From UBA6522 sp965205045 (GTDB lineage: Bacteria > Pseudomonadota > Gammaproteobacteria > Steroidobacterales > Rariloculaceae): DNA of 64,000 nt. The stretch is taken from the NCBI GenBank assembly GCA_965205045.1, contig OZ242031.1, forward strand, positions 2,790,001-2,854,000. Reading direction: 5' to 3'. The number at the start of each line of letters is the position of its first letter. Position 1 is the first letter of the stretch. Positions 37,069 to 46,737 of the stretch are shown here, in pieces. The notes below the pieces were generated by a model. It made no database searches, was not told the DNA's origin, and saw only the letters and a program-made list of their open reading frames with translations. The translations under genes and the position numbers were made by a program.

Positions 37069-37878
37069 TCAGGGTCCACCTGAAGTTCCGGAAAGCGCGT
37101 CAGCCGCATGCTCGCGTATCAGGCGTTCCGATGTCTGATCGATACTGTTTGAGGAAAACACGGCACCGTCCTGCGAGAGACGTTGTACCATTTGAACCAT
37201 GCTTGGCTCGTCCAGCGCGACGGCTAGATTGATCGCTGCTGAAACGATATATATTCCTTCGTACCCATACTCGAGGATTTCACTCGCGACGCGAACGATT
37301 TCGCGACGAGTTTCCGGTGAGAAACCATTCGCACCAGCGTCTTCGACCATTATGGTGAGCGCGTGCAAATTACGGGCGACGGCTCGGTCCGAAATTCCTG
37401 GCGTGTGGATGATGGCCAGAATCTCGGGCAGGGCCCTTACACCGAAAGAAGCGAGCCCGCGTGCGACGGTGATGCTACCGGCGTAACTGCCAACCCGGGC
37501 GAGCGCCGGAATTGCGCGAGGATCGTTGAGGCGAGCAACGACTCTTGCGAGCTGTAAGTAAAACTCACCGTTCACGATGTCATTCAATACCATGCCTTGC
37601 GCTCTGCCTTTGTCCAGCGCATCATTCGATTGTTCCAATAGCGTTATAAGCGCAACGCGAACTTCGTCGCTCATTCTCTCTGAACCCAATTGCTGCGCAA
37701 TCCCAACGGCCCGCATGCGCAGGTTTTCGTCGCCACCAAGAATTTCCTGGGCGAGCTCCGCCTGCTGCCTTTCAGCCAAGACGTGTTCCTGGGTGTATCC
37801 AACCACCGCAAATGGAATGAGAAGTATCGTGAAGACTGAACGGACAGTTAGAGATGACAATAGGTCACTTGGTTTCAT
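37069..37878 (-). CDS. Exported helical-repeat protein, paralogue C'
   Basis: 269 aa. An N-terminal hydrophobic stretch (SVFTILLIPFAVVGYTQ) looks like a signal peptide. The rest reads as HEAT-like paired helices, for example SDEVRVALITLLEQSNDAL, NDPRAIPALARVGSY and TVARGLASFGVRALPEI. It is a clear paralogue of the product at 38988-39782, sharing the RAIPALARVG and VARGLASFG motifs. It closes the minus-strand run of exported genes. The function is unknown; position after a peptidase gene in both copies fits a dedicated partner, perhaps an inhibitor. Confidence 0.7.
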   Translation of the reverse strand: MKPSDLLSSLTVRSVFTILLIPFAVVGYTQEHVLAERQQAELAQEILGGDENLRMRAVGIAQQLGSERMSDEVRVALITLLEQSNDALDKGRAQGMVLNDIVNGEFYLQLARVVARLNDPRAIPALARVGSYAGSITVARGLASFGVRALPEILAIIHTPGISDRAVARNLHALTIMVEDAGANGFSPETRREIVRVASEILEYGYEGIYIVSAAINLAVALDEPSMVQMVQRLSQDGAVFSSNSIDQTSERLIREHAADALSGTSGGP

Positions 37879-37916
37879 CGGTACAACTCCAGGAAATCAA
37901 AGCAGATATGCAACAA

Positions 37917-38775
37917 TTACTGTGCCAAGAACTCAAATTCAAAGTGCAGATGATTATCACTGTAGGCATCATATTCTAAAGTTTCTGCGCCCAAGCTCTC
38001 TGCTAGACTTGCTACGATTTCGAATTCACTCTCGTCCCATCCGGGCCGCAATAGATCGGCGGCTGTTCCATGGGTATGGTAGCTGTGGGGAACGCCCCCG
38101 ACGTTTTGATTGCCATGAGGACACCGATACCCGGAAATCAACAGAATTCCGTCGAAGTTAGCGTAATTCGACGCTATGTGATCTAGCGCATTCTTTAGTC
38201 GTTGCGCCACCATACCCCAATATTTATGTGGGTTTCCATCCGTAAATCCACCATTCAACTGCGACCACGTGAAATGCGTCGAGTCTCCGCTGTCCGAGAA
38301 ATCTTCGCACTCGGGGCGGATATTGGACCCGTATCGATCATCCCGGTATTCCCTGTATATCTCGTCGACTTCCTGCTCACCGCAGACTATTTCGCGGTCC
38401 ACTGTCGCCGCAAGCCAATACACTCGGGATCCCACGTAAATCCTCGGGGAACATGACAGTATACCCGTGACCGTGAGAGAACAAGACTCCAGGTAGTTGT
38501 CCACTTGGACGTAGTGATCGGCTTGCGCCGTCCATACGTCGCCGGCGGGGAAAGTCGCCGCGTAATCGGTGCGGGCCGTCTCGATGGCCGCCGCGAACTC
38601 GGAAAAAAACCGGCGCGTCCTGGGACTGTCTGTAAATCTCTCCATACAACGATGGAAATGCATACTGCCAGTGATAGCGGGAACAATACCATCCAAAACC
38701 TTCCTCGGCGAGCACATCCGTCACCAGCCTCCCGTCCGGCGCATGGGCGGGAACGAGGTCGGATGTGGAGCGGTG
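37917..38775 (-). pseudogene. Broken second copy: unknown protein A' fused to peptidase B', with a frameshift
   Basis: Reading leftward, bases near 38775-38705 encode LVPAHAPDGRLVTDVLAEEGF, the homologue of LVPAYAPDGRLVRDVLAEEGF in protein A (40808-41578). The frame then runs straight into the peptidase family (GWYCSRYHWQYAFPSLYGEIYRQSQDAPVF). One or two bases are lost near 38600, after which the peptidase frame resumes (EFAAAIETARTDYAATFPAG) through SGYRCPHGNQ, SYHTHGTAADL and DNHLHFEFEF. So a deletion joined A' to B' and a later frameshift broke it. The zinc-site residues are still present in the second part. Confidence 0.8.
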
Positions 38776-38987
38776 GCAGTTCTGAAACAGATCATCGGCT
38801 CTACCGTGCGAGGGTAGCCCAGCAAGTGCCCGTCATCGTCGCCAAGCGCGATGCAGAGTTTCCGGTCGAAGATTCGTGGCCCATTGGGTTGGTTTGTCCA
38901 GCAGGCTGGGTTTCTCAAACGACAAAGTTCGCATGATTCTACTCAATGCAGTCTGCCGAAAATGCGACAGGGCATTCGTTTGACCGA
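38776..38987. other. Remnant DNA between the two A-B-C copies
   Basis: No intact gene. A short minus frame (RIFDRKLCIALGDDDGHLLGYPRTVE) looks like a piece of a real exported protein but is not similar to the visible part of protein A. Confidence 0.35.
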
Positions 38988-39782
38988 TTACTCAATACTT
39001 GCTGTCCTGGAAACGGCGTCGGACGCATGAGTACGAATCAAATCCACTGCTAATGGATCCATGCCACGCGCATCTAGCGCACCAGGGTTGTGAGCGAATT
39101 CGCGAACCGTTTGAACCAAGTCTGGTTCCCGCAGCAACATTGAAAGGTCTATCGCCCTGCTCATCGACAAAACGCCTGCTTGTTGGCTATGGAGGCTATT
39201 CCTTGCGATCCGTACAATTTCCTCACGAGCTGACGACGAGAGTGCGTCTGCGCCCCCATCTTCGACGATCATTGCGAGTACGGCTAGATTGCTACCAATG
39301 GCGTCGTCCCAAACCCCGGGAGATTCAATTACATTCCGAATTTCGGGCAAAGCCAGCTCACCGAAAGAAGCGAGCCCGCGCGCGACAGGCCAACTGTATC
39401 CGTGGTTGCCAACTCTAGCAAGTGCCGGAATTGCTCGCGAATCATTTAGCGTTGCAACAAGTCTGGCAACCGCCATGAACTCCTCGCCGTTTACGACTTC
39501 ATTTGTTGGAATTCCCCGCAATCGGGCTGCATCTTGTTCGTCGTTCATTCGCTCCAGTAGCGATACAAGCGCGGAACGAACGTCCTCACTCATTCTGGAC
39601 GACCCTAATGACTCAGCAACAAATAACGCACGTTGACGGCGGTCTATGTCGTCGCTGACGAGGTCTTCGGCTATCGCGGCCTGTTCGCTCAGGGCCAGCA
39701 CTTGATCGTCCGATTGTGCGTGGGCACCCAAGGCAAAAACAAACGCGCAGGCAATCGACAATTGTGCGACTAAACTGTTCAT
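38988..39782 (-). CDS. Exported helical-repeat protein C
   Basis: 264 aa. A signal peptide is visible (MNSLVAQLSIACAFVFALGAHAQS). The body is made of HEAT-like helix pairs (SEDVRSALVSLLERMND, NDSRAIPALARVGNHG, PVARGLASFGELALPEI). It starts 34 bp after the peptidase stop, with GAAAGGAG in the gap, so it is in one operon with it. It is paralogous to 37069-37878. The pairing with an exported peptidase in both copies suggests a linked function in the periplasm. Confidence 0.75.
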   Translation of the reverse strand: MNSLVAQLSIACAFVFALGAHAQSDDQVLALSEQAAIAEDLVSDDIDRRQRALFVAESLGSSRMSEDVRSALVSLLERMNDEQDAARLRGIPTNEVVNGEEFMAVARLVATLNDSRAIPALARVGNHGYSWPVARGLASFGELALPEIRNVIESPGVWDDAIGSNLAVLAMIVEDGGADALSSSAREEIVRIARNSLHSQQAGVLSMSRAIDLSMLLREPDLVQTVREFAHNPGALDARGMDPLAVDLIRTHASDAVSRTASIE

Positions 39783-39816
39783 TTCCTTATCGAACTCCTT
39801 TCAACGATACTCTGAC

Positions 39817-40803
39817 TCAGAAAGCGACGTGCAAATGATGATCGGAATATCGATCATACGAAAATCGTTCAATAGGGTTTAGTTGGTCAGCAATTTGTGC
39901 GACAGCATCAAACTCAGTTCTCGTCCATCCGTTCCGCCATAGATCGGCGGCTCGTCCGTGCGTATGGTAGCTATGCGGGGAAGTACTGCCAACGATCTGA
40001 TTTCCATGAGGGCAGCGGTACCCCGACCTCAATTCAATTCCGTCAAAATCGGCGTAATTGGAGGCAATGTAATCCAGTCCATCCTTGATGCCCTGCGTCA
40101 CCATGGCCCATGGCAAGTGCGGGTTACCCCGGACCACGGCGGTTGACGAGTACTTGCCATTGAGCTCATCCCAAGTAAAGTGCGTCGAGTCGCCGCTGTC
40201 GGAGAAGTCTTCGCACTCGGGGCGGATATTGGACCCGTATCGATCATCGCGGTATTCCCTGTATATTTCGTCCACTTGCCGCTCGCCGCAGACAAGTTCA
40301 CTGTCCACTGTCTGCGCAAGCGGATACACTGTGGTTCCCACGTAGAACTGCGGCGAACACGACGGCAGACCTGAGATCGTGAGAGAGCAAAAAACAAGGT
40401 AGTGGTCCACCTCCATAAAGTGGTCGGCCTGGGCCGTCCAAAGATCGCCAGCCGGGAAAGTCGTTGAATAATCGGTGCGGGCCGACTCGGCCCCCCACAC
40501 ATATTCGGAAGAAACAGGTTCATCCTGCGACTCTCGGTAAATCTCTCCAAACAATGCTGCAATTGTATATTGACGATGAAATCGCGAGCAGTGAAACCCG
40601 AAATCAATATCGTATTCCCAAAATATACATCTCGAGTCAAAGTCCCAGTCTGCCGGATCCTTCCATATTCTCGAATAACCGGAGAGGGTTACCGTTTCGG
40701 TATCGTAACCGATTTCGCTCTCGCCGCTGTAGGCGGATACGCGCCCCGGCAGGCCAAACGCGGAAAGGATCAAGCACATCGTTGGAAGCGGACGAATATT
40801 CAT
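39817..40803 (-). CDS. Exported M15-type (D-Ala-D-Ala carboxypeptidase-like) peptidase B
   Basis: 328 aa. The signal peptide is MNIRPLPTMCLILSAFGLPGRVSA. The C-terminal 110 residues carry the M15 zinc site: SGYRCPHGN, SYHTHGRAADLW (His and Asp ligands) and at the very end SDHHLHVAF (H323, H325). The N-terminal 200 residues are specific to this family and contain paired cysteines (FCSLTISGLPSC, VCGERQ, ECEDFS). The likely substrate is peptidoglycan peptide stems, by analogy. Start 40803 has GAGGTG upstream and lies 4 bases after the stop of gene A. Substrate and cell target are inference. Confidence 0.72.
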   Translation of the reverse strand: MNIRPLPTMCLILSAFGLPGRVSAYSGESEIGYDTETVTLSGYSRIWKDPADWDFDSRCIFWEYDIDFGFHCSRFHRQYTIAALFGEIYRESQDEPVSSEYVWGAESARTDYSTTFPAGDLWTAQADHFMEVDHYLVFCSLTISGLPSCSPQFYVGTTVYPLAQTVDSELVCGERQVDEIYREYRDDRYGSNIRPECEDFSDSGDSTHFTWDELNGKYSSTAVVRGNPHLPWAMVTQGIKDGLDYIASNYADFDGIELRSGYRCPHGNQIVGSTSPHSYHTHGRAADLWRNGWTRTEFDAVAQIADQLNPIERFSYDRYSDHHLHVAF

Positions 40804-40807
40804 GTCT

Positions 40808-41578
40808 TCACCTCGGAGCCATCCGGTTGTCGGGATCTGGAATTCGCATTGGCGATACCGGAATCTCCCCGGAAAAGATTCCGATGTTCGACGCCACCTC
40901 GTCCTCAATATACCCTTCAAGCCACAAGAGGCCGTATAGCCCGACCGACTCGGCCAGGGCCTCCCAGTGCGCCCGGAACGCCGAATTCCGCCGTTGTTCC
41001 AATCGGTCGAAAAAGCCTTCCTCGGCGAGCACGTCCCTCACCAGTCTACCATCCGGCGCATACGCTGGAACGAGTTCGGACGGTGGCACGTCCGGAATTC
41101 TGTTCGGACCGCTGCTCGGGGAAATCAAGGGGGGCAAATCGTGCGGAATGAAACGGTTGCTGATTTCCGACCGCGCCTGGGCGTCGATCAGCTCGAGTTC
41201 GTCGAGATACGCATAACCGGCGGCGAGCACGATGTTTGCATCGGTTGCGGAAAGCCCGATTTCCCCGCCGAGCAAGCCGGGAACGACGGCTGGGGCCTCT
41301 TGCTGGTAATGTTCCATCCTGCTATGGAAGGCCCGCCAAGCCATCCAGTCGGGCACCGGCACATCATCCGATGCCTCCAGCGCCATTTGCGATTGGGCGG
41401 TCTGTTGCGGGGTCGGCCTGTGGTCGGGATGCCCTTGCGCGGCGGCCAAAAGCGGTACCAGGGCAACCGCTGCCGCGCCAATCCGGCGCAGCCATCCCGC
41501 CGTTGGGCCAAGTGCGACTGAAGCGCGTGCCGCGGATGCGGATACCGGAAAGCCATGCTTGTGTTTCCATTTTCTCAT
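40808..41578 (-). CDS. Exported protein A of unknown function
   Basis: 256 aa. After a long basic leader a hydrophobic stretch (IGAAAVALVPLLAAAQG) ends near residue 50, so it is probably exported. The mature part has no motif I know; a segment DGRLVRDVLAEEGF recurs in the broken copy A' at 38705-38775. The start at 41578 (MRKWKHKHG) is preferred because the longer frame from 41641 adds 21 poorly composed residues. It lies 59 bp after the Ig-like gene and 4 bp before peptidase B. Confidence 0.6.
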   Translation of the reverse strand: MRKWKHKHGFPVSASAARASVALGPTAGWLRRIGAAAVALVPLLAAAQGHPDHRPTPQQTAQSQMALEASDDVPVPDWMAWRAFHSRMEHYQQEAPAVVPGLLGGEIGLSATDANIVLAAGYAYLDELELIDAQARSEISNRFIPHDLPPLISPSSGPNRIPDVPPSELVPAYAPDGRLVRDVLAEEGFFDRLEQRRNSAFRAHWEALAESVGLYGLLWLEGYIEDEVASNIGIFSGEIPVSPMRIPDPDNRMAPR

Positions 41579-41637
41579 CGATTCCGCACTCCCATTGGTA
41601 CGACCGGCAATCGCCCGACTAGCCATGCGCAAGCCCG

Positions 41638-42971
41638 TCATGGACTCGATCTATCGGCAACTTCGACCGGAAATGCGGCGCAGTAACTTCTGGCGTCGAA
41701 ACGTCTGCAAACCGAGCCGTATACAGGTTTCAATTGCGACACGAATTCGTCATGTCGTTGAGACGTGGCTGGGTCCTCGGTCGGCTTGACCGCATCGGCT
41801 TGGAAATCCGAATACTCAAGGTCCACCGCATGCTCGTTGAACGGAGAGCCGCCCAGTTGCCCGGGCGCATACACGATCCGGTCCCGCGCTCCTGCGATCG
41901 CATTGCTGAGTCCGCGGACAAGCATGTCCACGAATCCGTCCCCGTTGAAATCGCCCGGTGCCAGGTCCACCGACACCGTCACCGGCCACAACGACATTTC
42001 GGCCGATGTGGGTGCGCCCTCCGAATCCGGAGCCACGAGTTCGAGCCCGCCCTCCGGGGCGTTGCGAAGGATCGCATGCGTGAACAACCCGCCGCCAGCC
42101 GCTGCGGAGGTGCGCCTGATATGCAACGCATCGCCCAATCCATCGCCGTCGGAATCTCGAAGGCGCGTTTCATACGTAGCCTTCAGTTGCGTTTCCACGG
42201 AGTCCGGCGGCGGACCGTCCACCGTCACGGTCAGCGTGTCGCCGACGGCCTCGCAGATCCGCACCGGCTCGCCGATCCCTGGAATGCGTTCCGGGTAACA
42301 ACCGCGCAGCCGATACCGATAGGTTCCATTGAGCTTGTTTTCTATGGCCACACTGCCCGCGCTCAACATCTCGGCATCGACGTCCAGTTCCTTCGTTTGC
42401 AGCCAGGGGTTTTCTTCAATCAAGGCAAGGTGCCCGTAATCGCGGGTGCAGCTCAAGTCGCCGGTTACCATGAAGTCCGGTCCTCCGGCAGGGTTCGGGT
42501 TGGCTGACAACACCTCGCCGATGACAGCGTCGTTGGGCGACGCCACACTCCACGCAAAGCTCAGCGTGTCCGTGTCGCCGTCGCCGTCGCGCGCGGTGAT
42601 GCGGGCGGTGCCCGAGCCGGTCGTCATCGGAGTGCCGGACACGGCAAGCGAGGGAGAGACGACGATGCCTTCGGGCATTTGCGCGGCGCCGTAACTGACC
42701 GGGGCATTGCCTCCCGCCGCCAGCGGCAAGGCAAATGTCGTAATGGCCTTGCCAATGGTCCACGACTTTGAAGGGACCGATGCCGATCCGAATGCCGGCG
42801 CGGTATCGGTTGACACGGTCCAGGAGAAGTTCAGCGTGTCGTAGCTACCGTCGCTGTCCCAAACGGCCAACGTGGCGATGCCGGAGCCCGCGGCCGTGGG
42901 CGTGCCGGCAAATGTCCAGGAGTTGGCCAGCAGAACTACCCCGTTGGGCAATCCGTAAGCGCCGTAGCTCA
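41638..42971 (-). pseudogene. 3' part of exported Ig-like repeat protein, cut by IS66
   Basis: Continues the frame of 45354-46712 after removal of the IS66 copy; the joined gene would be 2685 bp, 894 aa. This part holds the end of the third He_PIG-type Ig repeat (GLPNGVVLLANSWTFAGTP), a fourth complete one (PAFGSASVPSKSWTIGK to DGDTDTLSFAWSV), then a C-terminal region with Ca-loop-like DSDGDGLGDA and GDFNGDGFVD of the FG-GAP or dockerin type. As it stands it has no start and is inactive. Confidence 0.8.
42964..42971. repeat. Target duplication of IS66 copy 3, left (GTAGCTCA)
   Basis: Exact match to 45354-45361. Confidence 0.95.
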
Positions 42972-43056
42972 GTAAGCGGGCAATTTGAGCCGTCATTGTC
43001 CGTCGCCTGATTATGGGGTTTCCTTCGATGTTTTCATGACGAAGGAGGCTGGGAGG

Positions 43057-43356
43057 ATGAGCGAGGGCAAACGGATGACGGTGCGCCGCTCGGCGGAGGA
43101 GTGGCGGACGATCGTGTCGCGGTTCGAGCGTAGCGGCCAGACGCGCAAGCAGTTTTGCACGGCGGAGGACTTGGCGCCGAGCACGTTTTCGTTGTGGCGG
43201 CGCAAGCTGCGGCGCTCCGAAGCGGGCAGCGGGGCGAACGGCGCGGGACGGTTCGTGGAGTTGGCCGATTCGCCGACGGCATTGCCGGCGTGGGAGGCGG
43301 AGCTGGACCTGGGCGAGGGGGTGGTATTGCGGTTGCGTCGCCCGCCGCGGTGTTGA
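43057..43356 (+). CDS. tnpA: IS66 accessory protein TnpA, copy 3
   Basis: 99 aa, same protein as in copies 1 and 2. Confidence 0.88.
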   Translation: MSEGKRMTVRRSAEEWRTIVSRFERSGQTRKQFCTAEDLAPSTFSLWRRKLRRSEAGSGANGAGRFVELADSPTALPAWEAELDLGEGVVLRLRRPPRC

Positions 43357-43700
43357 ACCTCGGCGGGGATTGCCGCATCTGGCTGTACACGCCGCCGTGC
43401 GACATGCGCCGTTCCTTCGACGGGCTCTCGGCGCTGGTGCGCCACGAGCTGGGACGCGATCCCACGAACGGGCAGTGGTACGTGTTCGTGAACCGCCGGC
43501 GCACGATGCTGAAGGTGCTGGCGTTCGATGCCGGCGGGTACTGGATCTGGGCCAAGCGCCTGGAGCAAGGGCGGTTCGCGGCGTTGGGCGCACGGGGCGG
43601 CGGGTCCCTGGCGTTGACTCGCACCGCGCTGCTGGCGCTGCTGGAGGGGACGGACATCGTGGTCCGGCGCCAGCGCAAGCGTTACCGGATGGCGGCGTGA
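43350..43700 (+). CDS. tnpB: IS66 accessory protein TnpB, copy 3
   Basis: 116 aa, same protein as in copies 1 and 2, GTG start overlapping tnpA. Confidence 0.9.
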   Translation: MLNLGGDCRIWLYTPPCDMRRSFDGLSALVRHELGRDPTNGQWYVFVNRRRTMLKVLAFDAGGYWIWAKRLEQGRFAALGARGGGSLALTRTALLALLEGTDIVVRRQRKRYRMAA

Positions 43701-43752
43701 CGGGCGTGGAGCGGGTATAATCGGCGCTTCAACGGCGGCGAGTGCGAACCCC

Positions 43753-45315
43753 TTGTCCCACGCCCGGATCGAGGTTCTTCAACAAGAGAACGCGCGATTG
43801 AACGCGACCGTCGCCGACCTCACCGGCCAACTGGCCTCGGTCAAGCGTCAACTGGAGTGGTTCCAGCGCCAGTTGTTCGGGCCGAAGTCCGAGAAGCGGC
43901 TCGAGTTCGACGAGGCGGAGCAGGCGAGCCTGTTCGCGGCGCTGGGCATCGAGGCGACACCGGCCGGGGAGGCGCCCACGCAAGAGATCCGCTACCGGCG
44001 CCGGAAGAAGCGCCGCGACGGGGCGGTCAACGAGCACGGGTTGCGGTTCGACGAGACGGTGCCGGTGGAGACGATCCATGTGACGGACCCCGCCATCGAG
44101 GCGATTCCGGAGTCCGAGCGGGAGTTCGTGGGGGAGAAGGTCACGCACCGGCTGGCCCAGGAGCCGGGCAGCTACAAGGTGCTGAGGTACGTGCGCCAGG
44201 TCGTCAAGCGCCGGGACACCGGGCAGGTGTTGACGCCGGCGGCGCCGCCGAACGTGCTGGGGCGCGCGGCGGTGGACGTGAGCTTCCTGGCCGGGCTGCT
44301 GGTGGACAAGTTTCGATATCACCTGCCGCTGTACCGCCAGCACCGGCGCCTGGCCGACAGCGGGATCGCGGTGAGCCGGCGCAGTCTGACGAACTGGGCC
44401 GGACGGGCCATCGACCTGTTGGGGCCGCTGGTCTCGGCGCAATCCGCGCACATTTTGAGCGGCGCGGTCGTGGCCATGGACGAGACCTCGATCAAGGCCG
44501 GGCGCAGCGGGCCGGGCAAGATGCGCGCGGCGTACTTCTGGCCGGTGTACGGGCAGGACGACGAGTTGGTGTTTCACTACGCGCCGAGCCGCGCGCACAA
44601 GCACGTGGAGAGGTTCCTCGGGGATTTCTCGGGCACACTGTTGAGCGACGGGTACGGTGCGTACGAGGCGTTCGCGAAGCGCCGCGGCCTCGCGCATGCG
44701 CAGTGCTGGAGTCATTGCCGGCGTAATTTCGTGGATGCCAAGCAGAGCGATCCCGAGGGCGTGGCCGCGGCGTTGTCGCTCATCGGCGCGCTGTACCGGC
44801 ACGAGAAGAAGATACGCAAGAAGAAGCTCGACGGCCCGGCGAAGCTGGCCTGGCGGCGCGAGCGCAGCGCCGCGGCGGTGGACGCGTTTTTCGACTGGTG
44901 CAAACAACAACGCCAGCGGGTGGACCTGCTGCCGAGCCACCCGTTCGGTCAGGCGCTGGCCTACGCGGCGGAACGCGAGGCCGGGCTGCGGGTGTTTCTG
45001 GAGGACCCCGGGGTCGCCATCGACACGAACCACCTTGAGCGGGGCCTGCGCCCGATCCCGATGGGCCGGCGCAACTGGCTGTTCGCCTGGACGGAACTGG
45101 GCGCGCGCCGCGTCGGGGCGATCCAGAGCTTGCTCGCGACCTGCCAGCTGCAGGGCGTGAACCCCTACATCTACCTGGTCGACGTGTTGCAGCGGATCGA
45201 CCGGCATCCGGCCAAGCGCGCCGTCGAACTGACCCCAAGGGTGTGGAAGACGCTTTTCGCCGACAATCCGCTACGGTCCGACCTGGACCGCGCCCGCGAT
45301 CCCCCACTTCACTAG
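43753..45315 (+). CDS. tnpC: IS66 transposase TnpC, copy 3
   Basis: 520 aa, TTG start, same protein as in copies 1 and 2; catalytic motifs intact. Confidence 0.95.
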   Translation: MSHARIEVLQQENARLNATVADLTGQLASVKRQLEWFQRQLFGPKSEKRLEFDEAEQASLFAALGIEATPAGEAPTQEIRYRRRKKRRDGAVNEHGLRFDETVPVETIHVTDPAIEAIPESEREFVGEKVTHRLAQEPGSYKVLRYVRQVVKRRDTGQVLTPAAPPNVLGRAAVDVSFLAGLLVDKFRYHLPLYRQHRRLADSGIAVSRRSLTNWAGRAIDLLGPLVSAQSAHILSGAVVAMDETSIKAGRSGPGKMRAAYFWPVYGQDDELVFHYAPSRAHKHVERFLGDFSGTLLSDGYGAYEAFAKRRGLAHAQCWSHCRRNFVDAKQSDPEGVAAALSLIGALYRHEKKIRKKKLDGPAKLAWRRERSAAAVDAFFDWCKQQRQRVDLLPSHPFGQALAYAAEREAGLRVFLEDPGVAIDTNHLERGLRPIPMGRRNWLFAWTELGARRVGAIQSLLATCQLQGVNPYIYLVDVLQRIDRHPAKRAVELTPRVWKTLFADNPLRSDLDRARDPPLH

Positions 45316-46040
45316 GCCGCGAAAGTCCAGAACGGTCCAGTTTGCCCGCTTACGTAGCTCAGGACCCCGTTCCCGCCCGATGCCGCGGGCGCGGAAAATT
45401 CGGCGATGGCCCTGCCAACGGTCCAGGATTGCGCTGGAATGGATGCCGAGCCGAACGTCGGGGCCGAGTCCTCCGGCACTGTCCAGGAGAATCTCAGCGT
45501 GTCCGTGTCGCCGTCCGCGTCGGTCACCGTCAGGGTGGCGGTACCGGAGCCGGCCACCGCCGGCGTCCCCGAAAATTCCCGGGCGGAGGACATCGTCACG
45601 CCCATCGGCAATCCGCTGGCGGCGTAGCTCAGCGGGGCGTTACCAGAACTGGCGGGGCCAACCGAAAAGCCCTGGATCGGCTGTCCCAGGTTCCAGGACT
45701 GGGAAGGAATGGATGTCGTGCCGAATGTCGGTACGCGGTCCGTGTCTGCGTCCACCGTCCACCGGAACTCAAGCGTATCCGTGTCGCCATCCGCGTCGGT
45801 CGCCGTGATAATGGCCGTCCCCGAACCGGCAGCGGTCGGCGTGCCGGAGACGACGCGGGCCGAGGACATCGTCACCCCGGGGGGCAACCCTGTGTCCGAA
45901 TAGCTTACCGTCCCGTCTCCACCGTTGGCTGCCGGTACGGTGAACGCCGTGATCGCCCGGTCCGTTACCCAGGCCTGTGCCGATACGGTCACGCCACTGA
46001 AGTCGGGCACGAGGTCCTGCGGAATGGGGCTCGAGGCGCC

Positions 46041-46269
46041 ACCGAAATACCCGGCCAGTTGGGAGCCAAGCGTCGAGCTGATGTATTGCGATGGGACGTT
46101 GTACCATGAGCCGCTCTTGCTATACGACCACTGATAGCCGCCCGTCGACGTGCGCTGGACGTAGTAATCGTCGTAAGTGTCCGACGTGACGAGCAGGTAG
46201 TTTTGCCCACTCGCCCAGAACGTCGCGTTAACCCCCCAATATGACGCGGGCGTCGGTGTCACCGTCGGT
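46041..46269. repeat. 229-bp in-gene repeat, copy nearer the 3' end
   Basis: Direct repeat of 46374-46602 (offset 333 bp), nearly identical at base level, encoding the duplicated domain of the Ig-like protein. Confidence 0.9.
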
Positions 46270-46373
46270 ACCGATGCGGCAGGGGGCGTAGGGGTCGTTG
46301 GCGGCGGTGTCGGGGTCGTTGGCGGAGGCGTCGGCGGGGGCGTCGGGGTCGTTGGCGGGTCGTCCGCACCGCC

Positions 46374-46602
46374 ACCGAAATACGCGGCCAGTTGGGAGCC
46401 AAGCGTCGAGCTGATGTATTGCGATGGGACGTTGTACCATGAGCCGCTCTTGCTATACGACCACTGATAGCCGCCCGTCGACGTGCGCTGGACGTAATAA
46501 TCGTCGTAAGTGTCCGACGTGACGAGGAGGTAGTATTGCCCACTCGCCCAGAACGTCGCGTTAACCCCCCAATATGACGCGGGCGTCGGAGTCACCGTCG
46601 GC
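46374..46602. repeat. 229-bp in-gene repeat, copy nearer the 5' end
   Basis: Direct repeat of 46041-46269. Only a handful of mismatches are visible, so duplication or gene conversion is recent. Confidence 0.9.
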
Positions 46603-46737
46603 ACAGGCCCGCTAGACACTGAAGCGCTTTCGGCAATGGCAGCGGCGACAAAGCCGCCCAGAATCAGGACGGTACTGGCAATGTAACTGTTTCGGGCGAC
46701 GATCCGGGTCATGGTGCGAATTCCGCGTTGATGTGAC

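Larger units (their letters stand above)
42972..45353 (+). mobile_element. IS66-family insertion sequence, copy 3 (2382 bp)
   Basis: Same ends, length and gene products as copies 1 and 2, plus orientation, with a perfect 8-bp duplication (GTAGCTCA). It interrupts the Ig-like exported protein inside its third Ig repeat. Confidence 0.97.
45354..46712 (-). pseudogene. 5' part of exported Ig-like repeat protein, cut by IS66
   Basis: The start at 46712 gives a signal peptide (ARNSYIASTVLILGGFVAAAIAES). Two nearly identical domains of about 76 aa follow (PASYWGVNATFWASGQ, YDDYYVQRTSTGGYQWSYS), separated by a Pro/Thr linker (TTPTPPPTPPPTTPTPP). Then come two complete He_PIG-type Ig repeats and part of a third, each ending DGDTDTL-F-WTV. 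The frame is cut at LSY by IS66 copy 3; the rest is at 41638-42971. The overall plan is that of a secreted or surface adhesin-like protein. It heads the minus-strand exported gene run and diverges from the tyrosine recombinase gene. Confidence 0.8.

Noticed and set aside
46041..46602. CRISPR-like spaced repeats
   Set aside because: Only two long copies, inside a coding frame with conserved reading; this is a protein domain duplication.
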